Shown one piece after another: positions 9,576 through 19,317 of a stretch of DNA of 64,000 bases; position 1 is the first letter of the stretch; each line of letters opens with the position of its first letter. Both the position numbers and the translations under genes were made by a program. The notes below the pieces were generated by a model, which made no database searches, was not told where the DNA came from, and worked only from the letters and a program-made list of their open reading frames with translations. Source of the stretch: Nitrososphaeraceae archaeon (GTDB lineage: Archaea; Thermoproteota; Nitrososphaeria; Nitrososphaerales; Nitrososphaeraceae); the NCBI GenBank assembly GCA_016782225.1, contig JADDOW010000112.1:21922-85921 (forward strand), written 5' to 3'.

Positions 9576-10910
9576 TTGAAAGTAGAAAAGAAATGTATCA
9601 ATCCATCTTGTGGTCTTACTTATTCAATTAACAACGATATTTATAGGTGCTCATGCGGTTTTTTGCTTGATATAGAATATTCTAAAGTCCCTAAAAGATC
9701 CTTAATTGATACTTTTTTCCAAAGACTTAATCATGGCGGTAATATATTTAATGAAAGTGGAGTTTGGCGATTCAGAGAACTGATAAATTTCATTGACATA
9801 GATACAGATGACATCAATGAATGTTCTAAATATTTTGTGTCTTTGGATGGATCTGAAGGCAGATTATCTCGTCCTTATAAAATGAGCAAAGTAGCTAAAT
9901 ATGTTGATATGCCTGTTGACAATCTTTTACTTCAACCAGAAGGATACAATCCTAGTGGATCTTTTAAAGATAATGGTATGGCTGCCGCAGTAACACATGC
10001 AAAGTTGTTGTCTGTTAAAAAATTAATCTGTGCTTCTACTGGTAATACATCTGCATCTGCTGCCATGTATGCTTCTAATGAAGGTTTGAATTGTGAAGTT
10101 TATATACCTAAAGGTGAAATTGCGCCTGGAAAACTAGGGCAAGCGTTTCAATTCGGTGCCCAAGTTATCCAAGTTGAAGGGAATTTTGACGATGCACTTT
10201 TAAAATCCCTTGAGATAGCTAAGCGAGATGGAGGATATACGGTAAATTCCTTAAACCCGTTTAGACTCGAAGGCCAAAAGACTATTGTTTTTAGAATACT
10301 TGAACATTTGAATTGGAATCCGCCAGATTGGATAGTGTATCCTGGTGGTGCCCTTGGAAATATTTCTAGTTGTGGAAAGGCATTGATGGATCTTTTCGCA
10401 TGGGGTTGGATAAAAAAAATACCACGGGTTTTAGTAGTTAATGCAACTGGCGCCAATACTTTTTATGAATTGGTAAATGGTTTCTTTGAGTCTAAAAAAC
10501 TACAATGGAATAATGGATTACCCGATACTCTTTTAATTGAAAGATATTATGAAAAACAAATAAAAGATAAACATGTTCCTAAAACATCAGCTACTGCTAT
10601 ACAAATTGGGAAACCTGCAAATATAATAAAGGCATTGAGAACCATTGAATTTACAAATGGTATAGTTGAACAAGTAGTAGATGAAGACATGATGGATGGT
10701 ATGTCTTCAGTTGGATTAAACGGATTTGATTGCGAAATGGCATCTGGAGCCGTACCTGCTGGAATTATGAAATTAAGAAAAAAAGATATTATACATAAAG
10801 ACGATGTTGTTGTTGGGGTATTAACCGGAAGACAGAAAGATCCATCCATGATAATAAAATATCACTCTGAAAAGTCAAATAAATTTGCGGTACCGCCAAT
10901 CGATTTGTAA
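9576..10910 (+). CDS. thrC: threonine synthase
   Basis: Zn-ribbon N-terminus, NPSGSFKDNGMAAAV PLP-lysine motif, STGNTSASAAMYA; TTG start. Confidence 0.93.
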   Translation: MKVEKKCINPSCGLTYSINNDIYRCSCGFLLDIEYSKVPKRSLIDTFFQRLNHGGNIFNESGVWRFRELINFIDIDTDDINECSKYFVSLDGSEGRLSRPYKMSKVAKYVDMPVDNLLLQPEGYNPSGSFKDNGMAAAVTHAKLLSVKKLICASTGNTSASAAMYASNEGLNCEVYIPKGEIAPGKLGQAFQFGAQVIQVEGNFDDALLKSLEIAKRDGGYTVNSLNPFRLEGQKTIVFRILEHLNWNPPDWIVYPGGALGNISSCGKALMDLFAWGWIKKIPRVLVVNATGANTFYELVNGFFESKKLQWNNGLPDTLLIERYYEKQIKDKHVPKTSATAIQIGKPANIIKALRTIEFTNGIVEQVVDEDMMDGMSSVGLNGFDCEMASGAVPAGIMKLRKKDIIHKDDVVVGVLTGRQKDPSMIIKYHSEKSNKFAVPPIDL

Positions 10911-10958
10911 TGATTTCTAGTTGTATATTTAAGTTTCAATATTAATTTCTTTAGATTC

Positions 10959-12359
10959 TTATTTTATTTGATTTTCAAAAATATTAAGAGACAATAATAT
11001 TGCATTTGATTTGTCTTCTGTTTCTTTATACTCGTTTTCAGGAATCGAATCTATTACTATTCCTGCCCCCGATTGATTGTATCCTTTATTCCTGTTGATG
11101 AAAATTGATCTAATGGTGATGGCAAAATCACATGATTTATTAAAAGAAAAATACCCAATTGCACCTGCATATGGTCCTCTGCTTTCTTTTTCCAATTCGT
11201 TGATTATTTCCATGGATCTCACTTTTGGTGCTCCTGAAACAGTTCCTGCAGGAAACACTGCTTTAAAGGCATCAAATACGCTGTATTTGCTGTCTAGCTC
11301 GCCTATAATATGTGAAACAATGTGCTGAATATGACTAAATTGTTTTACACTCATGAGTTCGTCTGTTTTTACTGTTCCAAATTTGCAAACTTTTCCTAAA
11401 TCATTTCTTGCCAAATCTACCAACATTGTGTGTTCTGCTATTTCTTTTTCATCATTCAGCATTTCATCTTTATATTTTTCAGTTAAATATTTTTCTTTAG
11501 AAACAGGCCGTGAACCTGCAATTGGGTATGTTTCGACTTTTTTGTTTGTAATTCGTAGTAACATCTCCGGGCTTGAGCCAATAAGAATTCGCTTATTTAA
11601 CTTGAAATAGAACATGTATGGTGAAGGGTTAATTTTCCGAAGAGTTTGATATAAAAATAGTGGATTACCACTACAACTAAACTCTATCTTTTTTGATAAA
11701 ACTGTTTGGAAAACATCTCCATTGTTTAGATACTCTTTAACTTTTTTTACCATTTTTTCAAAGTCTTTTTTCTCAACATTTCTACTTAAATTGCGAATTT
11801 TAAAATCCTGAATTTTGCTATCTGTATTTTGGGTTTTATTTATAATATTCTCGATATGTGGTAATCTTGATTTTTCATAATAAAAGTATTCTAGTTTTCG
11901 TTTATCATGATCAAATATTATTCCGTCGGTAAATAATCCAAATTCCATGAGGGGAAAGTATTTGTTATATTTAACCTTGATTTTTTCCCAGTATTTAATT
12001 GACTCGTAATTTGTATATCCTACCAATCCACCAACATACCTGTAATCCTGATTTTTAACCGATGTAAAGAATTCATTAATTTTATTCAGAGGATCAATAG
12101 TCGGTATTTCCTCAATTTTTTTTCCTTTATCAAATATCAATAATTTTTTACTTAGACATTTTATCTTGTATTTTGGTCCAAAACCAATGATTGATGACTT
12201 GATTAATTCTTTAGGTCCTTCCAATGATTCAAAAATAAATAAATCATCATAATAATTGGAAATTTTTTGAAAAATCTCAAATGGGTTTAATTTCGTATTT
12301 ATGGTTATGAAAATTGTTTCATTTTCCATATTCAAAATTTTTTTTAATTTATTACTCAA
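10959..12359 (-). CDS. trpE: anthranilate synthase component I (TrpE/PabB-type chorismate-binding enzyme)
   Basis: PIAGSRPVSKE, HTMLVDLARNDLGKVC, FPAGTVSGAPKVRSMEII, GPYAGAIGYFSF; no trpG adjacent. Confidence 0.85.
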   Translation of the reverse strand: MSNKLKKILNMENETIFITINTKLNPFEIFQKISNYYDDLFIFESLEGPKELIKSSIIGFGPKYKIKCLSKKLLIFDKGKKIEEIPTIDPLNKINEFFTSVKNQDYRYVGGLVGYTNYESIKYWEKIKVKYNKYFPLMEFGLFTDGIIFDHDKRKLEYFYYEKSRLPHIENIINKTQNTDSKIQDFKIRNLSRNVEKKDFEKMVKKVKEYLNNGDVFQTVLSKKIEFSCSGNPLFLYQTLRKINPSPYMFYFKLNKRILIGSSPEMLLRITNKKVETYPIAGSRPVSKEKYLTEKYKDEMLNDEKEIAEHTMLVDLARNDLGKVCKFGTVKTDELMSVKQFSHIQHIVSHIIGELDSKYSVFDAFKAVFPAGTVSGAPKVRSMEIINELEKESRGPYAGAIGYFSFNKSCDFAITIRSIFINRNKGYNQSGAGIVIDSIPENEYKETEDKSNAILLSLNIFENQIK

Positions 12360-12375
12360 TAAAAGATCTCCTTTT

Positions 12376-12798
12376 TTATCTTAAATCCTCTAAATTATCT
12401 TCATTATAATTACCTTTAATGGACAATGGTTTTCTTCCAATAAATCCTTCATTTTTGCCATGCCAGAATTTAATTTTTTCTTCTTCTATGTTCCAACACA
12501 GCCATACTTCCTCATTAAACCTTATAGAAGGAAAATCTATCAACCCTTCGTCTAAACTTTTAATTAAAATACCTAATTCTTCTATTTCTTCTATTTGTTT
12601 GTATAATAAAGTTATTGTTTTGTTGAGCTGTATTTTTTTTTCAAAAAATAATTTAAATGAATAATCTTTGCTTGAAATATTATTTAATTCATTTTGGATT
12701 GTTACAATTTGACTTCTATAACCTATAATTAAATTAAATCTTCTTTTAATCTCGGGCAAAAATTCATTTGCTTTGTCTGGAGTATAGAAATTAAACAT
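12376..12798 (-). CDS. DUF2203-like protein
   Basis: FYTPDKANEFLPEIKRRF... and DFPSIRFNEEVWLCWNIEEEKIKFWHG typical of the family. Confidence 0.8.
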   Translation of the reverse strand: MFNFYTPDKANEFLPEIKRRFNLIIGYRSQIVTIQNELNNISSKDYSFKLFFEKKIQLNKTITLLYKQIEEIEELGILIKSLDEGLIDFPSIRFNEEVWLCWNIEEEKIKFWHGKNEGFIGRKPLSIKGNYNEDNLEDLR

Positions 12799-13299
12799 CC
12801 TAGTATATGGGCAAAATAATATTTATTTATTTAATTCTTTTTTGTGTTATCGATTATTTTTCATGTGAATAATACTTAAATTTTATGCAGATTAATTTTA
12901 TTATAGCGAATGCATCTCTTAAAATTAAATGAAAAGCTTCCTATTAAAAATATTAGAATATATTGGTATTTGATTTAAATAATATGTTAATTCGCTTTTT
13001 ATAAAATATAAGAATAATAAAATTGCAAAAGGTATCATTTGCTTTAATTATCAATAAAATATAGATTTGTGATGGATGCAGAAAAGCATCTCTAACTATG
13101 TAGGTTTCATCTATGAATGACTATAATAATATTTAAAATATTAAAAGAAATGTTTGTTTTATGACGAAAAAATATCGATTATCTAAAAGACCATCTTAAT
13201 ATATTTTTAATTCAATTTTATTGTTATTACTATAGTGTACATACTTAAAGTTATAATAAATACTATTCGTAAGAAAACAATAAGAGGTTATCTTGAAAT

Positions 13300-13746
13300 T
13301 TATTTTATGGTCCAATCTATAGGGATATCTTGAAACAAGCCATTTGGTAGTATTCTTCTAATTGATATAGGTAGCGTTTTTTTATCAAGTTCATATTTAG
13401 CTATCATAATGGTATCTGTTAAATCGGCTGGGATTTTGATTAAAGTAGGCGCTCCTAAAGAAAGTTGCAATGACCTTGCTCCTGTTATTCTGGCCTTTTC
13501 AAATCTTGTTAATCTGGGAGGACCAATGATTATCTTGTTATCTTTCGAAAAAATTTCTTTAAGCTTAAATTCGGTTTCAACCTCATATATTTGATATTCT
13601 CTTTTTTCTTTTGTAGTATTATTTTTGGCTTCGATTTTATCATTCTCATTGATAATGTTGTCAGAAATTTGATTTTCTTCTATTTCATCTTCATTAATTT
13701 TAACCGTTGTTTTCTTTCTTGTCCTTTTAACAGCCACTGTTATCAA
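13300..13746 (-). CDS. rpoK: DNA-directed RNA polymerase subunit K (Rpb6/omega homologue) with long acidic/polar N-terminal extension
   Basis: PRLTRFEKARITGARSLQLSLGAPTLI...IAKYELDKKTLPISIRRILPNGLFQDIPI. Confidence 0.92.
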   Translation of the reverse strand: MITVAVKRTRKKTTVKINEDEIEENQISDNIINENDKIEAKNNTTKEKREYQIYEVETEFKLKEIFSKDNKIIIGPPRLTRFEKARITGARSLQLSLGAPTLIKIPADLTDTIMIAKYELDKKTLPISIRRILPNGLFQDIPIDWTIK

Positions 13747-13812
13747 AATTCATTAATTTATATAATTAAATGTTGCTGAAAGTTCATATTTATAAACTTT
13801 TATACTCATTTT

Positions 13813-14208
13813 ATGTCCGATCGAATAGCTAGTGTATCAAGAATACCCATAACAATAATCTTGAATAGCGATATAAAGATAGAGGGGGAATTAATCCGAT
13901 ACCTATCACCTCTAACTGTGAAAAAGGTAATTAATAACTTACCAATTAGCCAACTGATAAACAATTTCCAAAATAAATTTCTTTATGTTAAATTAGATTT
14001 AGATATCGGCGCAGAAAAACCTCTCAATAAGTTTAAAAAAGGTGATATAGCTTTTTCACCAATATCAAATAGCATTTGTATCTTCATAGAAGACTATAAC
14101 CACAATCAGCAGCAGTTTAGTCATATTGGATATATAAAGAATGAAAGTTTACATGAACTTTTAAAAACAAAAACTGGCGATATACTTACTATAAAAAAAG
14201 CTAATTAG
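13813..14208 (+). CDS. cyclophilin-like fold protein
   Basis: IPITIILNSDIKIEGEL ... FKKGDIAFSPISNSICIFIEDY; resembles archaeal cyclophilin-like proteins. Confidence 0.65.
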   Translation: MSDRIASVSRIPITIILNSDIKIEGELIRYLSPLTVKKVINNLPISQLINNFQNKFLYVKLDLDIGAEKPLNKFKKGDIAFSPISNSICIFIEDYNHNQQQFSHIGYIKNESLHELLKTKTGDILTIKKAN

Positions 14209-14218
14209 TATTATTATT

Positions 14219-14536
14219 TTATTTTATTTTCTGATATATTTTATGGCCACTAAAACCTCCGACATTTCTAATAATGTTTTTATTTTCGAGATTTTTGATA
14301 AAATTATTTGCTACAGATATCTTTACCCCTAAATTTCTTGCAACTCCTTGAACTGTAATAGCTTTCATTGAACTTATTGTTTTCATTCCTTGGTTTTCTT
14401 CTATTAAAACTGATAACTTTTGTTTTTGTTGTGGTTTTGATGTGGAAGATTTTTTTGTATCCTCTTTATTTGTGTTTTTGTTTTCTTGAGATTTGGATGC
14501 ATTAGATTGAGTAGGTTTCTTTTTATTACCGCCCAT
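14219..14536 (-). CDS. rps25e: 30S ribosomal protein S25e
   Basis: Lys-rich N-terminus then winged-helix ITVQGVARNLGVKISVANNFIKNLENKNIIRNVGGFSGHKIYQ. Confidence 0.88.
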   Translation of the reverse strand: MGGNKKKPTQSNASKSQENKNTNKEDTKKSSTSKPQQKQKLSVLIEENQGMKTISSMKAITVQGVARNLGVKISVANNFIKNLENKNIIRNVGGFSGHKIYQKIK

Positions 14537-14586
14537 TACGATAAGAGGGGTATTTCATAATTTATATCTTTAAAAATATTGAAACT

Positions 14587-15663
14587 TTATGGGAAATTGT
14601 TGGTATTGGGTTTAACCTTCAATATAATTCTATAACCAGTTAAAATGTCTTTACACCGGTTTCTAATTGTTACTTCTGTTACTCCTGCAAGTTTTGATAT
14701 GTCTATTTGTAAAATATTTACCCCAAGTAATATTGATGCTATATATAGATAGGCTGCTGCAATTCCATTAGGTGATTTTCCATCAGATAATAGATGATTT
14801 TGGGTTTTTTGTGCTATATTAAGAGCAAGTCTTTCAATTTTAGTATCGAGATTTGATAAATTTGCTAATTTTGAAATATATTGGTTTATGTTTATTGTTT
14901 GAGTATTGGATATACCGTAATTGTATTTTTGTTTACTGTTGTGAGTAAATGTAGTTTTATCTTTGTTATTGATTTCATTTGACTTGATGATTTTGTTTTG
15001 TGAAATGTTAACATATTCATCATCTTCACAAACTATTACCATCGATCTATAGTATTTTGAAGAGAGTTTCAGATTCTCATTATATTCTTCATTTGCACTA
15101 CATAATTTTATAATTTCATTTAAAGATCTTAATATGCCACATGTTTTACAGGCATAATATAATGCGGCTGCAGCCATGCATGTTGATGATTTTCCTTTTG
15201 TATCATATTTATTTTCATAAATCCTATACATCAAAGCTGCAGTTTCGCAAATTACTTTAGGAAATGATGCAATAGAAGAAATTTCATTTATCTTTGTTAA
15301 AACATTCGATAATCTCCTTTCTTTTGAGTTTGAAATTCTTATTATGGTGTTCCATTTCCTTAGATTTATTACTGTTTTTTTTGCCTGATCATTGAATCCT
15401 TTACCTGTATAGTCTTTACCTTGATGATCTATTTCTGTGTGAAGTCCAAAATCGTGATATGAGATACTATTGTAACCGCTTGCTCTTGAGTTACTAAGTT
15501 TGTTGTAGACGTTGTTATTATATAAATCATTTCCGTAATCTTCCATTTGTTCTTCAATCACATATCCACATACACTACAAATGAATTCTCCTTTTACATT
15601 GTCATGTATGATGCTAGAATTGCACTCTGGGCAGATGTTATTTATATTTAATTTATTGTGCAT
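14587..15663 (-). CDS. tfb: transcription initiation factor IIB (TFB), atypical long linker between cyclin repeats
   Basis: CPECNSSIIHDNVKGEFICSVCGYVIEEQ zinc ribbon; two cyclin-like repeats; C-terminal KLAGVTEVTIRNRCKDI HTH. Confidence 0.92.
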   Translation of the reverse strand: MHNKLNINNICPECNSSIIHDNVKGEFICSVCGYVIEEQMEDYGNDLYNNNVYNKLSNSRASGYNSISYHDFGLHTEIDHQGKDYTGKGFNDQAKKTVINLRKWNTIIRISNSKERRLSNVLTKINEISSIASFPKVICETAALMYRIYENKYDTKGKSSTCMAAAALYYACKTCGILRSLNEIIKLCSANEEYNENLKLSSKYYRSMVIVCEDDEYVNISQNKIIKSNEINNKDKTTFTHNSKQKYNYGISNTQTININQYISKLANLSNLDTKIERLALNIAQKTQNHLLSDGKSPNGIAAAYLYIASILLGVNILQIDISKLAGVTEVTIRNRCKDILTGYRIILKVKPNTNNFP

Positions 15664-15675
15664 AAATTTTACCTG

Positions 15676-15975
15676 CTATTTTTTGTTTCTTTTTATTCTT
15701 GACTTTGAGTTATATGCCTTTGTATTGTAATTTTTCTTCAAAGTTTCTTGAATGTACACTTTTGTTCCTGTTAATTTATTTCTTTTTTGAATGAATGGTA
15801 TTATCGAAGCATATGGGGATTTAATCGGCCCTAGAATCTCTGATATCTTGCCTATTTTTTTTTCTTGGTTATCAGATACGTTTAATCCTGGTTTAATAGA
15901 TGGCTTATACTTGTCCATTTTAACAATAATCCTTCCACTCTTTGAAAAATGTAAAATCTCACCTAACAGTTCCAT
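15676..15975 (-). CDS. gar1: H/ACA RNP protein Gar1-like
   Basis: LGEILHFSKSGRIIVKM...NQEKKIGKISEILGPIKSPYASI, Gar1 beta-barrel signature. Confidence 0.82.
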   Translation of the reverse strand: MELLGEILHFSKSGRIIVKMDKYKPSIKPGLNVSDNQEKKIGKISEILGPIKSPYASIIPFIQKRNKLTGTKVYIQETLKKNYNTKAYNSKSRIKRNKK

Positions 15976-16067
15976 GACAGTTGTTTATACCTAATGATTT
16001 ACATCTTGTTCTGTCAAATAAAGCTATCAAATTTATCAAGAAGTATTATGTAATTCTTATAAATTAA

Positions 16068-16140
16068 GGTCATGACGGGATTTGAACCCGCGGCCTAAGG
16101 TTTACAAAACCTTCGCTCTGCCAGGCTGAGCTACATGACC
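16068..16140 (-). tRNA. trnT: tRNA-Thr (anticodon TGT)
   Basis: Reverse complement GGTCATG-TA-GCTC...GAGC-G-AAGGT-TTTGTAA-ACCTT-...-GCGGG-TTCAAAT-CCCGT-CATGACC folds as a cloverleaf with 7-bp acceptor stem; no CCA encoded. Confidence 0.97.
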
Positions 16141-16190
16141 ATAAATTTATAATCAATTAGATTCTGTAATTAAAAGCTTTTGTATTTATA

Positions 16191-16499
16191 ATGTCTAAAT
16201 TATTTCACAGTATTATGACTGATTTAAACAAAACTGAAAACAGGATATTTTTAGCTAATGTTAGTATAGGAAATAAAAGTTTTTTGAATGATCCTGAAGG
16301 CGAGACCATACTAAATGATCTTATTTTGAAGGAAGGTTATCATGATATTATATCTGTTAGAACAGCAAAAACTTTAATAATTGAAATATTGGCAAAAAAC
16401 AGCGATGAGGCAGAAATCAAAATTAAAGAAATGTGTAATAATTTAAGAATTTACAATCCGATTGTAAGTGAATGTAAAATTGTTATACAAAAAAAATAA
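16191..16499 (+). CDS. purS: phosphoribosylformylglycinamidine synthase subunit PurS-like
   Basis: DPEGETILNDLILKEGYHDIISVRTAKTLIIEI...IKEMCNNLRIYNPIVSECKIVI matches PurS pattern. Confidence 0.75.
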   Translation: MSKLFHSIMTDLNKTENRIFLANVSIGNKSFLNDPEGETILNDLILKEGYHDIISVRTAKTLIIEILAKNSDEAEIKIKEMCNNLRIYNPIVSECKIVIQKK

Positions 16500-16554
16500 A
16501 AGATTAAAAACATCATAACTTTTAAAATACTAATATAATGACATATCAGTTATA

Positions 16555-16866
16555 ATGAAGGATTATGATAGCATTATTTTATGGTTGGACTATTATAATA
16601 AGGGTCTATCTAGAAACAAAGGGAGAAAAATCCCAAAATCATTAGCAGTGTATGATCCTTTGCTTTCTGAATTGATTGAAGCCGTAGCTTCGCTTGGGTA
16701 TGATATACCAAAAGATCAAGTTAATAGTAGCGCTAGATATCCAAGAAGGCCTCATATTAAATCTGGATATGTTATGATAGCTAAAAATAACGTTTTTAAA
16801 AATAAAATTGTGAAAAATATTGCTGAAAAAATGATTCAAAATAGATCCAAGCAAAAAAATAAATGA
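16555..16866 (+). CDS. srp19: signal recognition particle 19 kDa protein
   Basis: WLDYYNKGLSRNKGRKIPKSLAVYDP...NSSARYPRRPHIKSGYVMI. Confidence 0.9.
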   Translation: MKDYDSIILWLDYYNKGLSRNKGRKIPKSLAVYDPLLSELIEAVASLGYDIPKDQVNSSARYPRRPHIKSGYVMIAKNNVFKNKIVKNIAEKMIQNRSKQKNK

Positions 16867-16978
16867 TAATTTATCATTATCATTACTTTAAAAATATAAA
16901 TATTCAGATTATGTAATATAAATATAATTATGCATTTTTTTTATAAAGTGCCAATTAAATTAAGGAATCAATAATAAA

Positions 16979-19102
16979 TTGACAACAGAAAATATGGAAA
17001 AAAGTATTAATCCGATTGAAAATATTTCTAATGTTAGTTTCGGCAAAAAAGAATATAATGGTTCTTCCAAGATTACCATTGATTTTGAAGCACAGCTTGA
17101 AAAAGAAATAATGAAATCATTGCCTACAGAGGCCCTGATAACCTCTGCGAAATTTGAAGGAACTAATATTGCACTTTATACTAGAAATCCTGAATTCTCA
17201 TTAACTGAGTTATCACTTCATTTATCCGCATTATCAAAATCTTTAAAAAAGAGATTTATAATAAGAACTGACCCATCTATCCGTCTCTCTGAAGATGATA
17301 CTAGAGCCGAAATAACCAAAATATTGCCCAAAGAAATAACTGTATCGGTGATTTTTTGTGATGATGCAACCGGGGAAGTGGTATTGGAAGTTAATAAACC
17401 AGAGGCAATAACTTCTGATATATTTTTAAAAATATCTAAGAATACCGGCTGGATAACGCATACTAGAAGATCCCCCCATATTCCATCTAATAGTATCAAA
17501 AATATTCATTCTACCTTGAAATCATCTTCAAAAGAAAGGCAGATTTTTTATCAAAGGCTAGGGAAAAGAATATTTCGACCTAGCTTACTTCCAAATAATC
17601 TACTACAACATGATGATCATCAAAATACCGAAAACAATCATCAACATGAATTGGTAATGCCTGATTCTGCAGAAAATGTTCGTAGTTATAATAATAGTGT
17701 TCCATTTAATTATCGATATAATAACCTCCGGGAAGTTATATTGTATTGTTTGGGTGGGGTTAAGCAAGTCGGAAGATCATGTTTTGTAGTTGTCACACCC
17801 GAAAGTAAAATTATGTTAGATTGTGGAATAAATCCAGGTGAAAACCAAAGTTATAATGCATATCCTCGAATAGATTGGTTCAATTTTAATTTAGAAGAAT
17901 TAGATGCGGTAGTTATTAGTCATGCTCATATAGATCATCAAGGCTTTCTGCCCACTCTTTACAAATTTGGTTATAATGGGCCGGTATATTGTACTGAACC
18001 TACATTACCTTTAATGGCTCTTTTGCAGATGGACTCTATAAAACTTAGTAAAAGCAATGGTGCCTATTTGCCATATGAAATTAGGGATGTGAATGAATCA
18101 ATAAAGCATTGTATACCAATCCCTTATGGCAAACCCACTGATATATCACCTGATATCACTATAACCCTTAACAATGCAGGTCATATTATGGGAAGTGCAA
18201 CAGTTCACATTAATATAGCAGGTACTCATAATATTTTATATACTGGTGATTATAAATATGCTAAAACACAGCTATTAGATAGTGCTATATCAAATTATCC
18301 TCGTGTTGAAACTGTTATTACCGAGAGCACATATGGCTCTAGTGGCGATATCATGCCAGATCAATATTCTGTTTATGGTACATTTACCGAAAGTATTAAT
18401 CAAACACTTAAACAAGGTGGTAAAGTATTAATTCCGGTACCGGCTGTGGGCAGGGCACAAGAAATAATGCTCGTTTTAGATAAAGAAATGCGTGAGGGTA
18501 GGTTAATAGAATCACCTATTTTTATAGAGGGTATGATCTCTGAGGCAAGTGCTATTCACATGTCCTATGCTCATTACTTAGGATATGATGTAAGAAAATC
18601 TGTATTTCAAGGAATAAATCCATTTCAATCATCCTATTTTACTGCTATTAATGGTCTTAGTAAACGGGATGAAGTTTTTAATGATGATTCTCCTTCGATC
18701 ATTATGGCTACCTCAGGAATGTTAGAAGGCGGCCCTTCCGTTGAATATTTCAAAGATATTTCACCAAAACCCCAAAACAAAATAATTTTTGTATCTTATC
18801 AAATTAATGGTACATTGGGAAGAAGAGTTCTTGATGGAACTATATCCGAAGCTAGTATGGTAGATAAAAATGGAAAAATGAAAGTTATTCCAGTTAGATG
18901 CTCAAAACAAAAAATCGATGGATTTAGTGGCCATAGTGACTTTAACCAAATATTGTCGTTTATTTCCAGGGTTAAACCAAAAAGAGTTTTAGTGAATCAT
19001 GGGGAAAAATCAAAATCAGAAAATATTGCTAGTTCAATTTATTCTAAATTAAAAATAAGGTCTAGTGTACCTGATAATAGAGATATAATAAAATTGAGAT
19101 AA
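16979..19102 (+). CDS. KH-domain beta-CASP ribonuclease (aCPSF1 / FttA)
   Basis: N-terminal KH domains, HAHIDHQG MBL motif, beta-CASP motifs, C-terminal VNHGEKSKSENIASSIYSKL; TTG start. Confidence 0.93.
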   Translation: MTTENMEKSINPIENISNVSFGKKEYNGSSKITIDFEAQLEKEIMKSLPTEALITSAKFEGTNIALYTRNPEFSLTELSLHLSALSKSLKKRFIIRTDPSIRLSEDDTRAEITKILPKEITVSVIFCDDATGEVVLEVNKPEAITSDIFLKISKNTGWITHTRRSPHIPSNSIKNIHSTLKSSSKERQIFYQRLGKRIFRPSLLPNNLLQHDDHQNTENNHQHELVMPDSAENVRSYNNSVPFNYRYNNLREVILYCLGGVKQVGRSCFVVVTPESKIMLDCGINPGENQSYNAYPRIDWFNFNLEELDAVVISHAHIDHQGFLPTLYKFGYNGPVYCTEPTLPLMALLQMDSIKLSKSNGAYLPYEIRDVNESIKHCIPIPYGKPTDISPDITITLNNAGHIMGSATVHINIAGTHNILYTGDYKYAKTQLLDSAISNYPRVETVITESTYGSSGDIMPDQYSVYGTFTESINQTLKQGGKVLIPVPAVGRAQEIMLVLDKEMREGRLIESPIFIEGMISEASAIHMSYAHYLGYDVRKSVFQGINPFQSSYFTAINGLSKRDEVFNDDSPSIIMATSGMLEGGPSVEYFKDISPKPQNKIIFVSYQINGTLGRRVLDGTISEASMVDKNGKMKVIPVRCSKQKIDGFSGHSDFNQILSFISRVKPKRVLVNHGEKSKSENIASSIYSKLKIRSSVPDNRDIIKLR

Positions 19103-19149
19103 TTTCGATAGGTTTTTTCATATGTTCGATGATTAAATAATGATCTGAT

Positions 19150-19290
19150 TTGGCAATAAGATATAGATGTATCAATTGTAATATTATCCTAAGTGGGGAG
19201 GGTGCGTCAAGGCACTATTTGGCTAATCCTGAACATAAATTGGAAAAACTTCCACCCCCTCCAAAACCAACTAAATCTACCCCCTCCTAG
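19150..19290 (+). CDS. 46-aa mini C2H2-type zinc-finger protein (MAIRYRCINCNIILSGEGASRHYLANPEHKLEKLPPPPKPTKSTPS)
   Basis: Hand translation from TTG 19150 to TAG 19288-19290; C-x2-C-x12-H-x6-H pattern; absent from the ORF track, which offers a different frame (19193..19396). Confidence 0.6.
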   Translation: MAIRYRCINCNIILSGEGASRHYLANPEHKLEKLPPPPKPTKSTPS

Positions 19291-19317
19291 CAATTTCTTT
19301 TTAAATTGTAGTTGTTA

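Noticed and set aside
10148-10849. ORFs antisense to thrC
   Set aside because: Fully embedded opposite a well-supported CDS; no recognisable domain.
12799-13299. Possible small RNA gene (GATGCagaaaaGCATC hairpin near 13077)
   Set aside because: Stem is only 5 bp with no further support; left as intergenic.
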